Source: Rufibacter glacialis
GTDB lineage: Bacteria > Bacteroidota > Bacteroidia > Cytophagales > Hymenobacteraceae
NCBI RefSeq assembly: GCF_008271745.1
Contig: NZ_VKKZ01000026.1
Span: forward strand, 146,678-210,677
DNA: 64,000 nt
Direction of reading: 5' to 3'
The notes below the pieces were generated by a model. That model saw only the letters and a list, made by a program, of their open reading frames with translations, was not told where the DNA came from and searched no databases. Positions 20,443 to 29,634 of the stretch are shown one piece after another. A program made the translations under genes and the position numbers. Position 1 is the stretch's first letter, and each line of letters starts with the position of its first letter.

Positions 20443-20497
20443 CCAAGAACCTCCCACCACCTAAAGTTCTTTGCTTGAGGTGGCGGGAGGTTCTTGG
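20443..20497 (-). terminator. Long hairpin after the first beta-helix gene
   Basis: Arms 20443-20462 and 20478-20497 pair over 20 bp with one mismatch (CCAAGAACCTCCC.CCACCT). It begins 20 nt beyond the minus-strand stop and is the likely terminator. Confidence 0.75.
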
Positions 20498-20516
20498 ATG
20501 TGTATTGTACAGGCTA

Positions 20517-20827
20517 TTACTTGAGTTCATGCACGCCCGGCTCGGGGGCGGTGCCGCTGAGGCTGGGGTTGCCGTAGAAGTCCAGTGGGGGGCGCTTGAT
20601 CTGGAAGAGGGCCTGCAGGTCCAGCCCCTTGTCTCGGAGGGGGGAGTTGGGCTGCAACCGGAAGCCAGCCAGGCTGTGGAGCTGGTAGGGGTCGGTGAGG
20701 GAGGTGGTGAGGGGGCCGGCCAGCATGGGGTCGGTGAACAGGCCCACCAGCCTGCCGTCCAGCTTCTCCTGGCCCGAGGCATTGGCCCATTCCTGCAGGC
20801 TGCGGTGGCCCCTGAAGGAGATGCCGT
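20517..20827 (-). repeat. GC-rich 311-nt module shared with paralog B (copy 1)
   Basis: Aligned with 23816-24126, the two segments differ at four positions in 311 nt, all synonymous. Similarity drops abruptly at the codon before GISFRG, where the genes become clearly diverged. Confidence 0.9.
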
Positions 20828-22196
20828 AACCTCCAGGAATTTGCCAGTAGGTGTTGCCCAGGAATTTATCACTTGAGGATGTGCCGGATATCATTTCGCC
20901 TTGACCAATAAAGATGTTGTTATAGAAGTTGAAATTTTGATTCGCAACAAACGATACAAATTGCAAAGCGCGAGCAACCCTATTAATTATTAAATTATTG
21001 TAAATGTGGCCATTAGAGAATTGCCTGCTGTCATTGCTGCCGTTCCAAAGGCTAAAACTACCATAATTAGGTAATCCGTCATCAATGCTGATAGAGTAGC
21101 GGACAGTGTTGTTAGCCCAATCCATTGCTTCGCTCCACTGATAAAGACCGTAGCCAGCCCCCTGATTTTCATAGGAGAGACAGTATTGGATGATGGAATT
21201 GGTAACTCCTCCGTCTAATGCGAATCCCCCTCCATCATGGCCGTTAGAAGTAGTTTTGTTTCGGTAGCTAATGGAGTGTTGGATGGTGATGCTGTCGCTG
21301 GAATGGGTCCAGATTCCGATTGGCCCATTTCCACCCCTAGGCATGTCCCAGCCGTTATTAGTGGCTACACAGCGGTCAATTAGGGCAACCTTGGTCATCT
21401 CTACCAAGATCCCGCTGCCGCTGTGGTTGTCGCCTACACTTGGATCACCTGGATTATTCTCAGCCACACAATCGCGCAGGGTAATGTTCCTGGATAAGTT
21501 CTTTTCATTATTTGGGAATGAATACCTGCCATTGCGCTGCTCGAAATCACCTGCTACGTGGATACCACTGAACCCGTTACTGCGGGCTACTACCCTGATG
21601 GCCTCTATATTATGGCAACTGTAGATTCGCAAGCCAGAGTGCTGGAAACCTTCTATTGTCACCTGCTCGACCGTGCCATTGGTTGCCCTGTTTAATTCAA
21701 TGCCGTTAGCAGTGTTTCCCTCCTTTCGGCCCGCGCCCTTAGCGTTCAAATTAGCAATCCTGAAATAGTTGGACCTGACTACCGCTGCCTCCTTAGTGCC
21801 ACCGTCAATGGTAGCTACTCCTGTGCCGAAACTAGTGATTGTGATGAGCTTTCCCTTGGATCCACTGTCTTCGGGGCCAAGGATGAGGGTGCCTGGAAAA
21901 ACTGTGCCACCCTGCAAATACACTGTCTCCCCTGGTTCCAAGTTTGCAGTGTTGAGCCGTTCCAAGGTACGCCACGGCTTCTCCTTGGTGCCGGGGTTGG
22001 TGTCATCTCCTTCTTTGCTAAGGTAGTATCCCACAGCGACAGTAGCCTGGGGTATTTGAGGTCCTGGCTCATCTTCTTTTTGAGAAGCATCATTGCAGGA
22101 TACACCTATAAAAGATGAGTAGATAATAATAATATATAGATTTAAAAAATTTCTTTTTGTATTTATTAAATTAAATATTAGAGATGAGTTTTGCAT
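20517..22196 (-). CDS. Right-handed beta-helix lipoprotein, paralog A
   Basis: 559 aa predicted lipoprotein: N-terminal hydrophobic segment with lipobox GVSC (Cys about residue 34), an acidic linker, then the typical opening GYYLSKEGDDTNPGTKEKPW and about 400 residues of parallel beta-helix coils rich in N, G and S (PbH1/Beta_helix family). Such folds bind or cut acidic polysaccharide (lyases, epimerases) or act in exopolysaccharide handling; no catalytic set can be named. The last 102 residues (GISFRGHRS to PGVHELK) are identical to paralog B, and their DNA is much more GC-rich than the rest of the gene. It is flanked by long AT-rich non-coding DNA. Confidence 0.85.
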   Translation of the reverse strand: MQNSSLIFNLINTKRNFLNLYIIIIYSSFIGVSCNDASQKEDEPGPQIPQATVAVGYYLSKEGDDTNPGTKEKPWRTLERLNTANLEPGETVYLQGGTVFPGTLILGPEDSGSKGKLITITSFGTGVATIDGGTKEAAVVRSNYFRIANLNAKGAGRKEGNTANGIELNRATNGTVEQVTIEGFQHSGLRIYSCHNIEAIRVVARSNGFSGIHVAGDFEQRNGRYSFPNNEKNLSRNITLRDCVAENNPGDPSVGDNHSGSGILVEMTKVALIDRCVATNNGWDMPRGGNGPIGIWTHSSDSITIQHSISYRNKTTSNGHDGGGFALDGGVTNSIIQYCLSYENQGAGYGLYQWSEAMDWANNTVRYSISIDDGLPNYGSFSLWNGSNDSRQFSNGHIYNNLIINRVARALQFVSFVANQNFNFYNNIFIGQGEMISGTSSSDKFLGNTYWQIPGGYGISFRGHRSLQEWANASGQEKLDGRLVGLFTDPMLAGPLTTSLTDPYQLHSLAGFRLQPNSPLRDKGLDLQALFQIKRPPLDFYGNPSLSGTAPEPGVHELK

Positions 22197-23815
22197 AAAA
22201 ATTTGTGAGGTTATTTATAAAGTTCAAAGTAATAATAAAAAAGTTAGATTTAAAATACGAAAATATTATGATGATGGTTTTAACTATAAAAAAACCAATA
22301 TTGTTTCTTGCCCTAGTTTTTGCAAAGGTTGTAATGTTAAGAAGTGAAGTTTTCTTCCTACACTAGGTGGTGTTAACAATCGACGAATGATTTGTGCGTT
22401 ATGTTTTATAAGGCAAGGGGAGGTTAAAGAACGTTGCAGTTTTATGGCTAAGTTTGGGTAAATGTGCCTGTGAGATGTTGCCAAGTATGCAATTGACATT
22501 TGACGCACAACCAAAGATAAGCCAATTCCTCAATGCCATGTTTTGGGTGGCATGAAGCGGCGTTGAGAATTTCCTAAATGTACAATCTCTAAGATTCAGA
22601 TCTCTTCTGCTGGTCATTCAGAGTATCTGAACAGACTATAAACAGGCTGAGCTACTGCTTGCTGGTGACTTACTGTAGTAGTGGGTAATTAAATGCTATG
22701 GCAGCAGTACGGCTTGATGGCACAGGTGTTCGCCTTTCCTAAGTTAGAAGGGACCACCTTATTATAAACTCCCTTTAAGTATAGGTATAAAATAAAGTGC
22801 TTCTCAACAGAGACAATCACTACTGCCTTCTCTCCACCAACTATTATAAGGGGGCCGCCGCCTTCTATGCTATTCTAGTATCTCGCTACAACTATCATAA
22901 TTCTCTGTATACCTGTTTAAATATAATGATATTGTAGGATAATAGTGTGAGAATAAGATTGAATAGATTGTCCTTTGCTTGACCTGAAATAGATGAGGCT
23001 GCAAATAGATGAGGCTGCAAATAGATGAGGCTGCAAGTGAAGTTAAAATTTACGAAGCATTATTATCTATTCTACCACCTTAAGTTGGGTTCACCATAGC
23101 ATTGCTCAAACACCCTTAGTAAGCTTTTGGGCCTCCTCAGGACTGAACAATGAGTTGCACCGTCTGCAATAACGGCTGGAAGCATTTAGGGTAGAAGGCG
23201 AACAGGTAGTACCTTCAACAAATAGTGAGTTCCACTCCAACAGTCCATAGGATTGCTGATGAACTGCCTAATATTGATAAATACTAATATAACTTTGCAC
23301 CTAGTTTTATACTATGTGGACTTGAGGACGTAAAAAGGTTTTGATACTTTATGGAACCTTAGATTCCATAAGCATAGAAGGCGTGTGCTCGGAGGAGATA
23401 GCAGCCAATAGCACCTTAACCAGGCGCGGCAGAGGTCAGGACAATCAAAAGGGTTACACAAGAAATTGTCCAAAATACCTTGGTTTAGGCTGCATGCCAT
23501 AACCCAACCGGTCAATTTACTGCTTTTCTAATTTTTTAAAGGCCTTGAATAGGAGCATCTACTGGCCCTTGCAGTTGTCTTCACCCGACAAATAGCTTTG
23601 ATAAAGAAACTTCAACCAAATAAGAAGCAATCTTGTAGAGTGAGTTTGAGATAAAATTAAGCATTAGATAGCTTAGCCATTTTTTAGTAGAACTTGGGGT
23701 TAGGCAATTTATGCATACTAAGGCAGGCGGTAAATGCAAGCCAGGGGACTATAAGGCTTTCGTCCTCCTGGCTTGCATCTTGAATTCAAAGAATGCCCTA
23801 TAGGTTATTTTCTGA
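22197..23815. other. AT-rich non-coding region between beta-helix paralogs, 1.6 kb
   Basis: Six-frame reading gives only short unconvincing ORFs. There are frequent stops in all frames and no recognisable transposase motif, though decay of former genes is possible. The only clear structure is the 16-nt triple tandem at 22987-23034. A near -7 box (TTACTTTG, minus strand, about 22228-22235) lies upstream of paralog A. Confidence 0.6.
22987..23034. repeat. Tandem repeat, 3 x 16 nt
   Basis: AAATAGATGAGGCTGC occurs three times head to tail without a mismatch in non-coding DNA. Confidence 0.95.
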
Positions 23816-24126
23816 TTACTTGAGTTCATGCACGCCCGGCTCGGGGGCGGTGCCGCTGAGGCTGGGGTTGCCGTAGAAGTCCAGTGGGGGGCGCTTGATC
23901 TGGAAGAGGGCCTGCAGGTCCAGCCCCTTGTCCCGGAGGGGGGAGTTGGGCTGCAACCGGAAGCCGGCCAGGCTGTGGAGCTGGTAGGGGTCGGTGAGGG
24001 AGGTGGTGAGGGGGCCGGCCAGCATGGGGTCGGTGAACAGGCCCACCAGCCTACCGTCCAGCTTCTCCTGGCCCGAGGCGTTGGCCCATTCCTGCAGGCT
24101 GCGGTGGCCCCTGAAGGAGATGCCGT
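23816..24126 (-). repeat. GC-rich 311-nt module shared with paralog A (copy 2)
   Basis: Direct-oriented copy of 20517-20827, 98.7 per cent identical by my alignment (four mismatches). Recombination between the two would delete 3.3 kb and leave one fused gene. Confidence 0.9.
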
Positions 24127-25492
24127 TGCCCCCGGGTACTTGCCAGTAGGTGTTGCCTAGGAACTTCTCTCCTGAGGAAGGGCCATCCACTATCAGGCCT
24201 TGGCCGATAAAGATGTTGTTGTAAAAGGTGAAACCTTTGTTGTTGCTGTCGCCAAAGAACTTTACGCCTGATGATCTTTTGCTGATAACCACATTATTAT
24301 AGGCGAAAGCATTAGAGAACTGCTTGCTGTCATTGCTGCCATTCCAAATGGTAAAACCTCCATATTGGCCTTTCCCATCATCAAGGGAGATGGAATAACG
24401 GATTATGTTATTATCCCAATCTCCAGCTCCATCCCATTGGAAGAGGCCAAATCCAGCTCCATCGTTTTCGTAAGACAGGCAGTACTGAATTATAGAATTG
24501 GTCACGCCGCCATCGAGATCAAACCCGCCTCCATCTAATCCTCCGGCAGAGGTTTTGTTGCGGTAGCTGATGCAATGTTGGATGATGACACTGTCACTGG
24601 AGGCCACCCAAATGCCTACAGGGCCATTCCCAGTACGAGGCATGTCCCAACCGTTATTCGTAGCCGTGCAATGCTCTACGAGGGCTCCTTTGGTAAGCTC
24701 GATTAGAATGCCATTTCCACTATGGTTATCAAGAATAGTCGGATCTCCTGGGTTGTCTTCGGCAAGGCAATTTTTGAGGGTGATGTTGCGGGAGTGGTGG
24801 TCGCTATTTTCTGAGAGGAGGTATTTCCCATTTTGTTCAAGGAATTCACCAGTAACATAAATGCCGCAAAAGCCATTGCCTTTGGCAGTTACCTTTATGA
24901 CCTCAATGTTGTGACAACTATAGATTTTTAAACCTGAGTGCTGAAATCCTTCCGTAGTTACTTGTTCAACAACACCATGGTGGGCCCTCGTTAATTCAAT
25001 TCCGTTCGTTGTGTTTCCTGTTTTCCTTCCGGCTCCCTTGGCGTTGATGGCCTTCAAATGAAAGTAATTGCTTTTGATGATAACGGCTTCTTTATGTCCG
25101 CTATTTATGGTAGCTATCCCAAGGCCATAACTTGTAATTACCACGGGCTTTCCTTTAGCCCCATTGTCTAGGGAGTCAAGCAAGAGGGTTCCAGAAAATG
25201 TACTGCCCCCTTCCAAGTAAACTATTTCACCAGGCTCTAAGTCCACTGAGTTCACTCTTGCCAAGGTGCGCCAAGGTTTTTCCTTAGTGCCAGGGTTGGC
25301 ATCATCACCATCTTTGCTGAGGTAGTAACTATTACTAATGGCGGTCTCTGGTATTATAGGTTCAGGGTCTTCTGTGCCTGAAAAGAAAGGGTCAGAGCAG
25401 GAAAGGAAAAGGGTAGAAGAAAGAAAAAGCACTAAATGAAGGTGTTTTCTTAGTGTCTTCAAGAAATTAGGAGAATGGTAGAAGTTGGCCAT
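23816..25492 (-). CDS. Right-handed beta-helix lipoprotein, paralog B
   Basis: About 558 aa from ATG 25492 (a 12-residue in-frame extension to 25528 is possible but spoils the signal peptide). The signal KHLHLVLFLSSTLFLSC ends in a lipobox cysteine. The mature part opens SYYLSKDGDDANPGTKEKPW and runs as parallel beta-helix coils closely matching paralog A in order and length. The middle of the two proteins is clearly diverged, while the final 102 residues are identical. Function is unknown; likely a surface or periplasmic polysaccharide-binding, lyase or epimerase-like protein. The shared 3' module suggests recombination between the pair. Confidence 0.85.
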   Translation of the reverse strand: MANFYHSPNFLKTLRKHLHLVLFLSSTLFLSCSDPFFSGTEDPEPIIPETAISNSYYLSKDGDDANPGTKEKPWRTLARVNSVDLEPGEIVYLEGGSTFSGTLLLDSLDNGAKGKPVVITSYGLGIATINSGHKEAVIIKSNYFHLKAINAKGAGRKTGNTTNGIELTRAHHGVVEQVTTEGFQHSGLKIYSCHNIEVIKVTAKGNGFCGIYVTGEFLEQNGKYLLSENSDHHSRNITLKNCLAEDNPGDPTILDNHSGNGILIELTKGALVEHCTATNNGWDMPRTGNGPVGIWVASSDSVIIQHCISYRNKTSAGGLDGGGFDLDGGVTNSIIQYCLSYENDGAGFGLFQWDGAGDWDNNIIRYSISLDDGKGQYGGFTIWNGSNDSKQFSNAFAYNNVVISKRSSGVKFFGDSNNKGFTFYNNIFIGQGLIVDGPSSGEKFLGNTYWQVPGGNGISFRGHRSLQEWANASGQEKLDGRLVGLFTDPMLAGPLTTSLTDPYQLHSLAGFRLQPNSPLRDKGLDLQALFQIKRPPLDFYGNPSLSGTAPEPGVHELK

Positions 25493-26277
25493 GTAGTGCA
25501 ACGTAAAGTTATTTAAACAAAAGGGCATGAAAGGTTCAGCCTAATAAGTGTATTAGGTGAATTTTTATTGGTATTGTATTCGAAAATTTATAGATATACT
25601 CTATTAGAGTGAAAGAGGCATGAATTACTTGTGTTGGAATTGTTATAGCATGAGTGTTGTTTTTAGGGATGTATGCCCGGTTCGTATTTGGTATAAACAA
25701 TTGTCTTGGCAAATATAGACAGCGTATTTAAATGATGCTTAATTAATTATCTAAGTAAATTAAAACTCCTAGGTATTCTTGTAGAAGAAATAGATGTGGA
25801 TGTGTTTTATATAAATATTTTTATAATTGCACTAGTTATAATTAACGTAGAAGGGGACTTTCAATACTCTTGTCTTTAAATGTTCTTTATTGATATTTTT
25901 ATACTAATTTTTTATGAAATATGTCTTAGGTTAAACATCGCGCTTTCGTCACGCATGCTTCCATTCCCTCCTGTAGTTCCAAGTCGCTAACTTCTGTAGA
26001 GTTGACTAGTGCTTTACCCATTGATGTTGAGCTATTATTAGTTGGAAGAAGACTTCTAACATGAATTCATAATTTTAGGTCATTATGGGATTCAATGCCG
26101 CCCAAAACCTTTTAGTAAGGTGACTGCTTTGAAAATCTAGTGAAGCGCTAAAAAAGTAACCATCAAAAATGCCTTTTGAAGGTGCCCATAGCGGGAGAAG
26201 GAAAGAAGGAGAAGGGTTAAGGTTTTAAACGATGACCTATTAAATGAGAAGGTGGCGGAAATAACCCAATTTAGTTC
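25493..26277. other. AT-rich non-coding region, 785 nt
   Basis: Long A/T tracts occur with stops in all frames. No hairpin with a strong stem, no repeat and no family motif is recognised. Confidence 0.5.
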
Positions 26278-26406
26278 ATGGCAACAATTCACGAATTTTT
26301 AATTCCAGAAGTATCAATGTTAGGACGTGACGTAGCAAAAGTTCTTGTCAAATTGGAAGCCGGCAGGCGAGTTCAAGTTGGACCAGAAGATACTGAACCC
26401 CCCTAA
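26278..26406 (+). CDS. Possible 42-residue protein
   Basis: ATG to TAA frame of 42 codons beginning MATIHEFLIPEVSMLGRD and ending VGPEDTEPP. Its composition (charged, regular hydrophobic spacing) looks more protein-like than the surrounding frames, and an in-frame stop lies directly upstream, so the ATG is the natural start. I do not recognise it. It may be a genuine small protein or the broken remnant of a larger gene. Confidence 0.25.
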   Translation: MATIHEFLIPEVSMLGRDVAKVLVKLEAGRRVQVGPEDTEPP

Positions 26407-26551
26407 TCTCCATGGGCGCTTAAACCCTCCCAGCAGTTGGATATGGGCGAGCAAAAAGTAGACATCGCCATAGGGAGTGCCTGCTCATCTTGCTCAGCGT
26501 GCTTCTATTGGGTAAGGCTCCGCTCTTTTATTTGGTGGGCAGCCGGAGGAC

Positions 26552-26947
26552 ATGCATGCGTTCCTTGACCTGACGCAATCGAAGCGTTTCTACAGGTTTG
26601 TCATGAATCAATATGACGTTTCAGGAGAGGACCCGGATAGGTTCAAGAGGAAGTCTTTATGGTATTTTCTATTGCATGACCTAGAGGCAGAGCACCTGGA
26701 AAACCTCAGCTTAGGCCTCTATCACAGGTTTCCCAAATGGATAGTTGGCAGTCAAGGAGCTGAAAGGAAGCCATCGCAATATTCCCTGATCCAAGTGATG
26801 AGGAAAGATAGCAAAATCATTATTAACGGGTACGTAGACAGGTCACCCGGAAGAAAGACATCTCCCCAATGCAAAAGAACATTTTCACTGGGATATTCAG
26901 AGGGTTGCGGTTGGGTGCCAACCTTCAAGTTGAAAGGGGGTAGCTGA
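26552..26947 (+). CDS. Hypothetical protein, 131 aa
   Basis: An ATG-initiated frame in an otherwise gene-poor AT-rich stretch. The first 70 residues look coding (FYRFVMNQYDVSGEDPDRFK, then WYFLLHDLEAEHLENLSLGL), with amphipathic helices; the last 60 are basic and less regular. No signal peptide, membrane segment or known motif is seen. No partner gene is near. It could be the remnant of a mobile-element gene. Low confidence. Confidence 0.3.
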   Translation: MHAFLDLTQSKRFYRFVMNQYDVSGEDPDRFKRKSLWYFLLHDLEAEHLENLSLGLYHRFPKWIVGSQGAERKPSQYSLIQVMRKDSKIIINGYVDRSPGRKTSPQCKRTFSLGYSEGCGWVPTFKLKGGS

Positions 26948-27105
26948 GTAGTTGGAAAGGCCTCAAATAAAAAGTGAGTTTTGATGTTCAGTTAATTTAG
27001 GTTCCGTATAGGACAGATTTTATTCTTTAAGCATCAACTGACAAAAGAGAAAACTTTGTAATTATAGTTCTTGGATAGGGCTCGAGATATGCACAAAGTA
27101 AACAA

Positions 27106-27140
27106 AAAGCCCTTGCTACTATTCAGTAACAAGGGCTTTT
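27106..27140 (-). terminator. tmRNA terminator
   Basis: The arms AAAAGCCCTTG and CAAGGGCTTTT form an 11-bp stem directly after the tmRNA 3' end, with A/T runs on the outside. Confidence 0.85.
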
Positions 27141-27145
27141 ATTAG

Positions 27146-27515
27146 TGGAGATGCAGGGATTCGAACCCTGGTCCAGACAAGGAAACTTGAGCGCTTTCTA
27201 CATGTTTAGTCTTGGTTGGTTTTTCGTGTGGCTCCAGGCCCAAGCCTGGCCTATGAAGTCACCTTAGATGCTTTGGTTTCATGCAGGCCCCGCACCTTGG
27301 CCTACACTAGAACGGCATTACGATGCCCTGTGACCAGTTCCCACCGTTCCGAGGGACTGCAGGACAATGGCAAAATGCTTAGTACCTAGACTAGGCAGCC
27401 ATGGCGTAGTTAGACTCGCCAGATAATGTTCGGTCAATTCTGATTTACGGGAAAACTGCCAACTCCCGACATGCTTACACCCAGCTTGCTCAAGCTGTCA
27501 ATTCCGGTCATCCCC
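27146..27515 (-). ncRNA. ssrA: Transfer-messenger RNA (tmRNA)
   Basis: One-piece tmRNA that rescues stalled ribosomes with SmpB. The 5' end reads GGGGATGACC and pairs with the 3' end CATCTCC to form the acceptor stem. The 3' T-arm GGTTCGAATCCC is present. The terminal CCA is not encoded (genomic CTA), so it must be added. The tag frame reads GGC GAG TCT AAC TAC GCC ATG GCT GCC TAG, giving GESNYAMAA, typical of Bacteroidota tags ending in hydrophobic A-A for ClpXP/ClpAP degradation. Ends are set by stem pairing and may be off by one or two bases. Confidence 0.95.
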
Positions 27516-27557
27516 AATTGTGAAAGAACTTCCATGGCCTTTTACGGCCGATGCCGG

Positions 27558-27565
27558 CAAAAGTA
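27558..27565 (-). promoter_or_regulatory. Candidate -7 box of ssrA
   Basis: On the minus strand TACTTTTG is a perfect TAnnTTTG. It would start transcription about 36 nt before the mature tmRNA 5' end, leaving a short leader for RNase P. No convincing -33 box at 19 nt is seen. Confidence 0.5.
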
Positions 27566-27602
27566 ACCAAATTATAGACAAATCCTACGGCGGCCCAGTT
27601 CC

Positions 27603-27640
27603 CGTTTTGCGGCTGTTCTGTCAAAATTTGGCCTAAAACG
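27603..27640. repeat. Interspersed imperfect palindrome
   Basis: CGTTTTGCGGCTGTTCTGTC then AAAATTTGGCCTAAAACG. It lies between ssrA and the YjjG gene and ends 2 nt before the YjjG stop codon, on the 3' side of that gene. Confidence 0.6.
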
Positions 27641-27641
27641 C

Positions 27642-28346
27642 TTACAGAAATTCCTTTAGCTGACTAAGGCAATGCACTTCATAGGTGGGGCGCAGGCGTG
27701 GTCGCTTCTTCTCTGGGTTAAAGAAAACCTGGTCAATGCCGGCATTCATAGCCCCCAGAATATCCGCTTCCAGGCTGTCTCCGATCATGAGGCTTTCTTT
27801 GGCGGTAACTCCGGCCCGCTCCAATGCATGCTGAAAGATCCGCTTGTCTGGCTTGGTGCAGTTGATGCACTCTGAGGTGATGATCTCAGAGAAGTACGTA
27901 TCCAAGTTAGCTGATTTAAGCTTGATGTACTGCACGTCTTTGAACCCGTTGGTGATGATGTGCAGCACATACTTTTCCTGAAGGTAACCCAGGACCTCGT
28001 GGGTAAAAGGGAAAACGGCCGTTTTGGTAGGGCAGATATCGGTGAAGGCCTGGCTAATGCCCACAGGAATATCTGAAGCGTCCATGCCCAGGCCCGTGAG
28101 ACACTTGATAAACCGGTTCTCGCGCAGTTGCTGCTGCGTGATTTTCCCTTTATGGTAAAGGTCCCACATGCGTTGGTTCACAAAGCTGTACTTCCGGTAA
28201 AAGGAGTCACGGGAGAAGTTGCCTAGCTCCTCCAGCTTGAAATGGTCATACAGGTGGTAAAGCGTCTCTTCAGAGTTCTTCTCAAAGTCCCAGAGCGTGT
28301 GGTCCAGGTCAAAGAACAGGTGACGGTAAGTTTTTGAAGTTCTCAT
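27642..28346 (-). CDS. yjjG: YjjG-family noncanonical pyrimidine nucleotidase (HAD superfamily)
   Basis: Cytosolic 5'-nucleotidase that hydrolyses pyrimidine nucleotides, including modified ones, and so keeps them out of DNA. HAD motif I is LFFDLDHTLWDF (Asp nucleophile near residue 14); motif II is IITNGF; motif III Lys lies in SECINCTKPDKRIF; motif IV is MIGDSLEADILGA. 234 aa from ATG 28346 is the family's length (about 225-235). The upstream extension to 28379 is not used because MRTSKTYRHLFFDLDHT is the normal N-terminus. Monocistronic; ssrA lies downstream in the same direction. Confidence 0.93.
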   Translation of the reverse strand: MRTSKTYRHLFFDLDHTLWDFEKNSEETLYHLYDHFKLEELGNFSRDSFYRKYSFVNQRMWDLYHKGKITQQQLRENRFIKCLTGLGMDASDIPVGISQAFTDICPTKTAVFPFTHEVLGYLQEKYVLHIITNGFKDVQYIKLKSANLDTYFSEIITSECINCTKPDKRIFQHALERAGVTAKESLMIGDSLEADILGAMNAGIDQVFFNPEKKRPRLRPTYEVHCLSQLKEFL

Positions 28347-28510
28347 AAAAAGCTGCGTTCCTTCTGGTAAGGCTACCAAAAAGCAAAGGTGTTATTTTAA
28401 AACCAATACGGCGGCTTTTAGTTTCAGGAAAGTAGAGAAGGTCATCCTGGATGACCGATTATCCGGTGAAATTCTGAAAACAAGGCCTAAGCTACCTTGG
28501 CATTACTGTC

Positions 28511-29630
28511 TTAGCTCGCTGTAGCCGGTTGAACAAGCCGCCGGCGCACTACCCATTGGCGCAAAGGCTCCTCTACCAAATGATAACCGACCACAGAGAG
28601 CAGGGTGAGCAAAAGCAAGACGCCCCAACGGTTAGACCATATATGGAAATACAACAGGTCAAACCCGAAGGTATAATGCGCCAGATAGAAAATATAGGAG
28701 CCTTTCCCCAGTTCTTCCCCAATCCGGGAGCCCAGTAGCCTAGAAGCAAAGGTTTTCCCCTGCACCAGCCCTAAAAGGAGAGCAGCTATGCACACAGGTA
28801 GCACCAGGTTGTTAAGGCCATGGAAGGTGACGGCCTGTTCCAGAGTAAGGTCACTTGGAGGGAAGCCCCGCACCAGAGACAGCAAAAGCATGCACAAAAG
28901 AATTCCTACCGCACCACTATATGTCAACAGACCCGGGGGAAATCTGAAGGGAAAGGAGATAGAGGAACCAGGAGAGGGAAGAACGTACTTCTTCGCTAGC
29001 CAAATCCCCAGCAAAAACTCGAAACCGCGGCCAAAAAAAGTAGACCTGATCATAAAGGTCCAGTTTGGTACAAAGCCATAGGGCAGGGGTAGCTGTCCTA
29101 TGGCTGCCAACAGGGACCCCGCCAGCAGCAAGAGCAGCATCCACTTCAATAGGCCATAATTCCCCCAATGCCTGAGAAGCAAAGGAGCTAAGGCGTAGAA
29201 GCAAAGCTCCACGGTCATGGACCAGCCCACGCCCACTCCGGTAAAGGAAAAGTCAGCAAAGAAGCCCTGGAGCATGGTCAGGTTCAATACCCAGGAAGCG
29301 AAACCGAAGTCCTGCCGGAAGCACAGGGCAATGATGGTACAGAGCAGGTAAACCGGATAAATGCGGGCGAAGCGGTTTAACCCATACTGCCGACAGGCGG
29401 CAGAGCCTTCCTGCGCAAAGGTTTGGTTGTAACGGAGGGAAATCAAAAAAACCGCTCAGCACAAAGAAGAGGGAGACCCCTATGTGCGCCTCCTGGAACA
29501 GCCGGTTGAAGAAATCAGTTGCCACCGGGACCTGAGGCTGGGCATGGTGCGCAAATACCAGAAATGCCGCCACAGCCCGTAAACCGGTAAGGGCCGGGAA
29601 ATAAAGTTTCTTGGAATCTAGGGAGATCAT
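28511..29630 (-). pseudogene. Membrane O-acyltransferase (OafA/Acyl_transf_3), frameshifted
   Basis: Multi-pass acyltransferase that would transfer an acyl group to a cell-surface glycan. The start MISLDSKKLYFPALTGLRAVA (29630) contains the TGLRAVA signature and the catalytic His of FAHHAQ. The frame then breaks in a T7 tract (plus-strand A7, 29445-29451) just after FVLSGF. With one T fewer the reading continues LISLRYNQTF and on through FARIYPVYLL and WSMTVELCFYALAPLL to the normal C-terminus at 28511. Reconstructed length is about 373 aa, typical of the family. It starts 5 nt after the stop of the ArsR-like gene, so the two form one unit. The break may be a sequencing error, a real mutation or a slippage switch. 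Confidence 0.85.
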
Positions 29631-29634
29631 GTAG

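Noticed and set aside
22987..23034. 16-nt triple repeat as a CRISPR array
   Set aside because: The copies are directly adjacent with no spacers, and no cas genes are in the window.
22197..23815. Decayed insertion sequence between the beta-helix genes
   Set aside because: No transposase motif, terminal inverted repeats or target duplication could be recognised.
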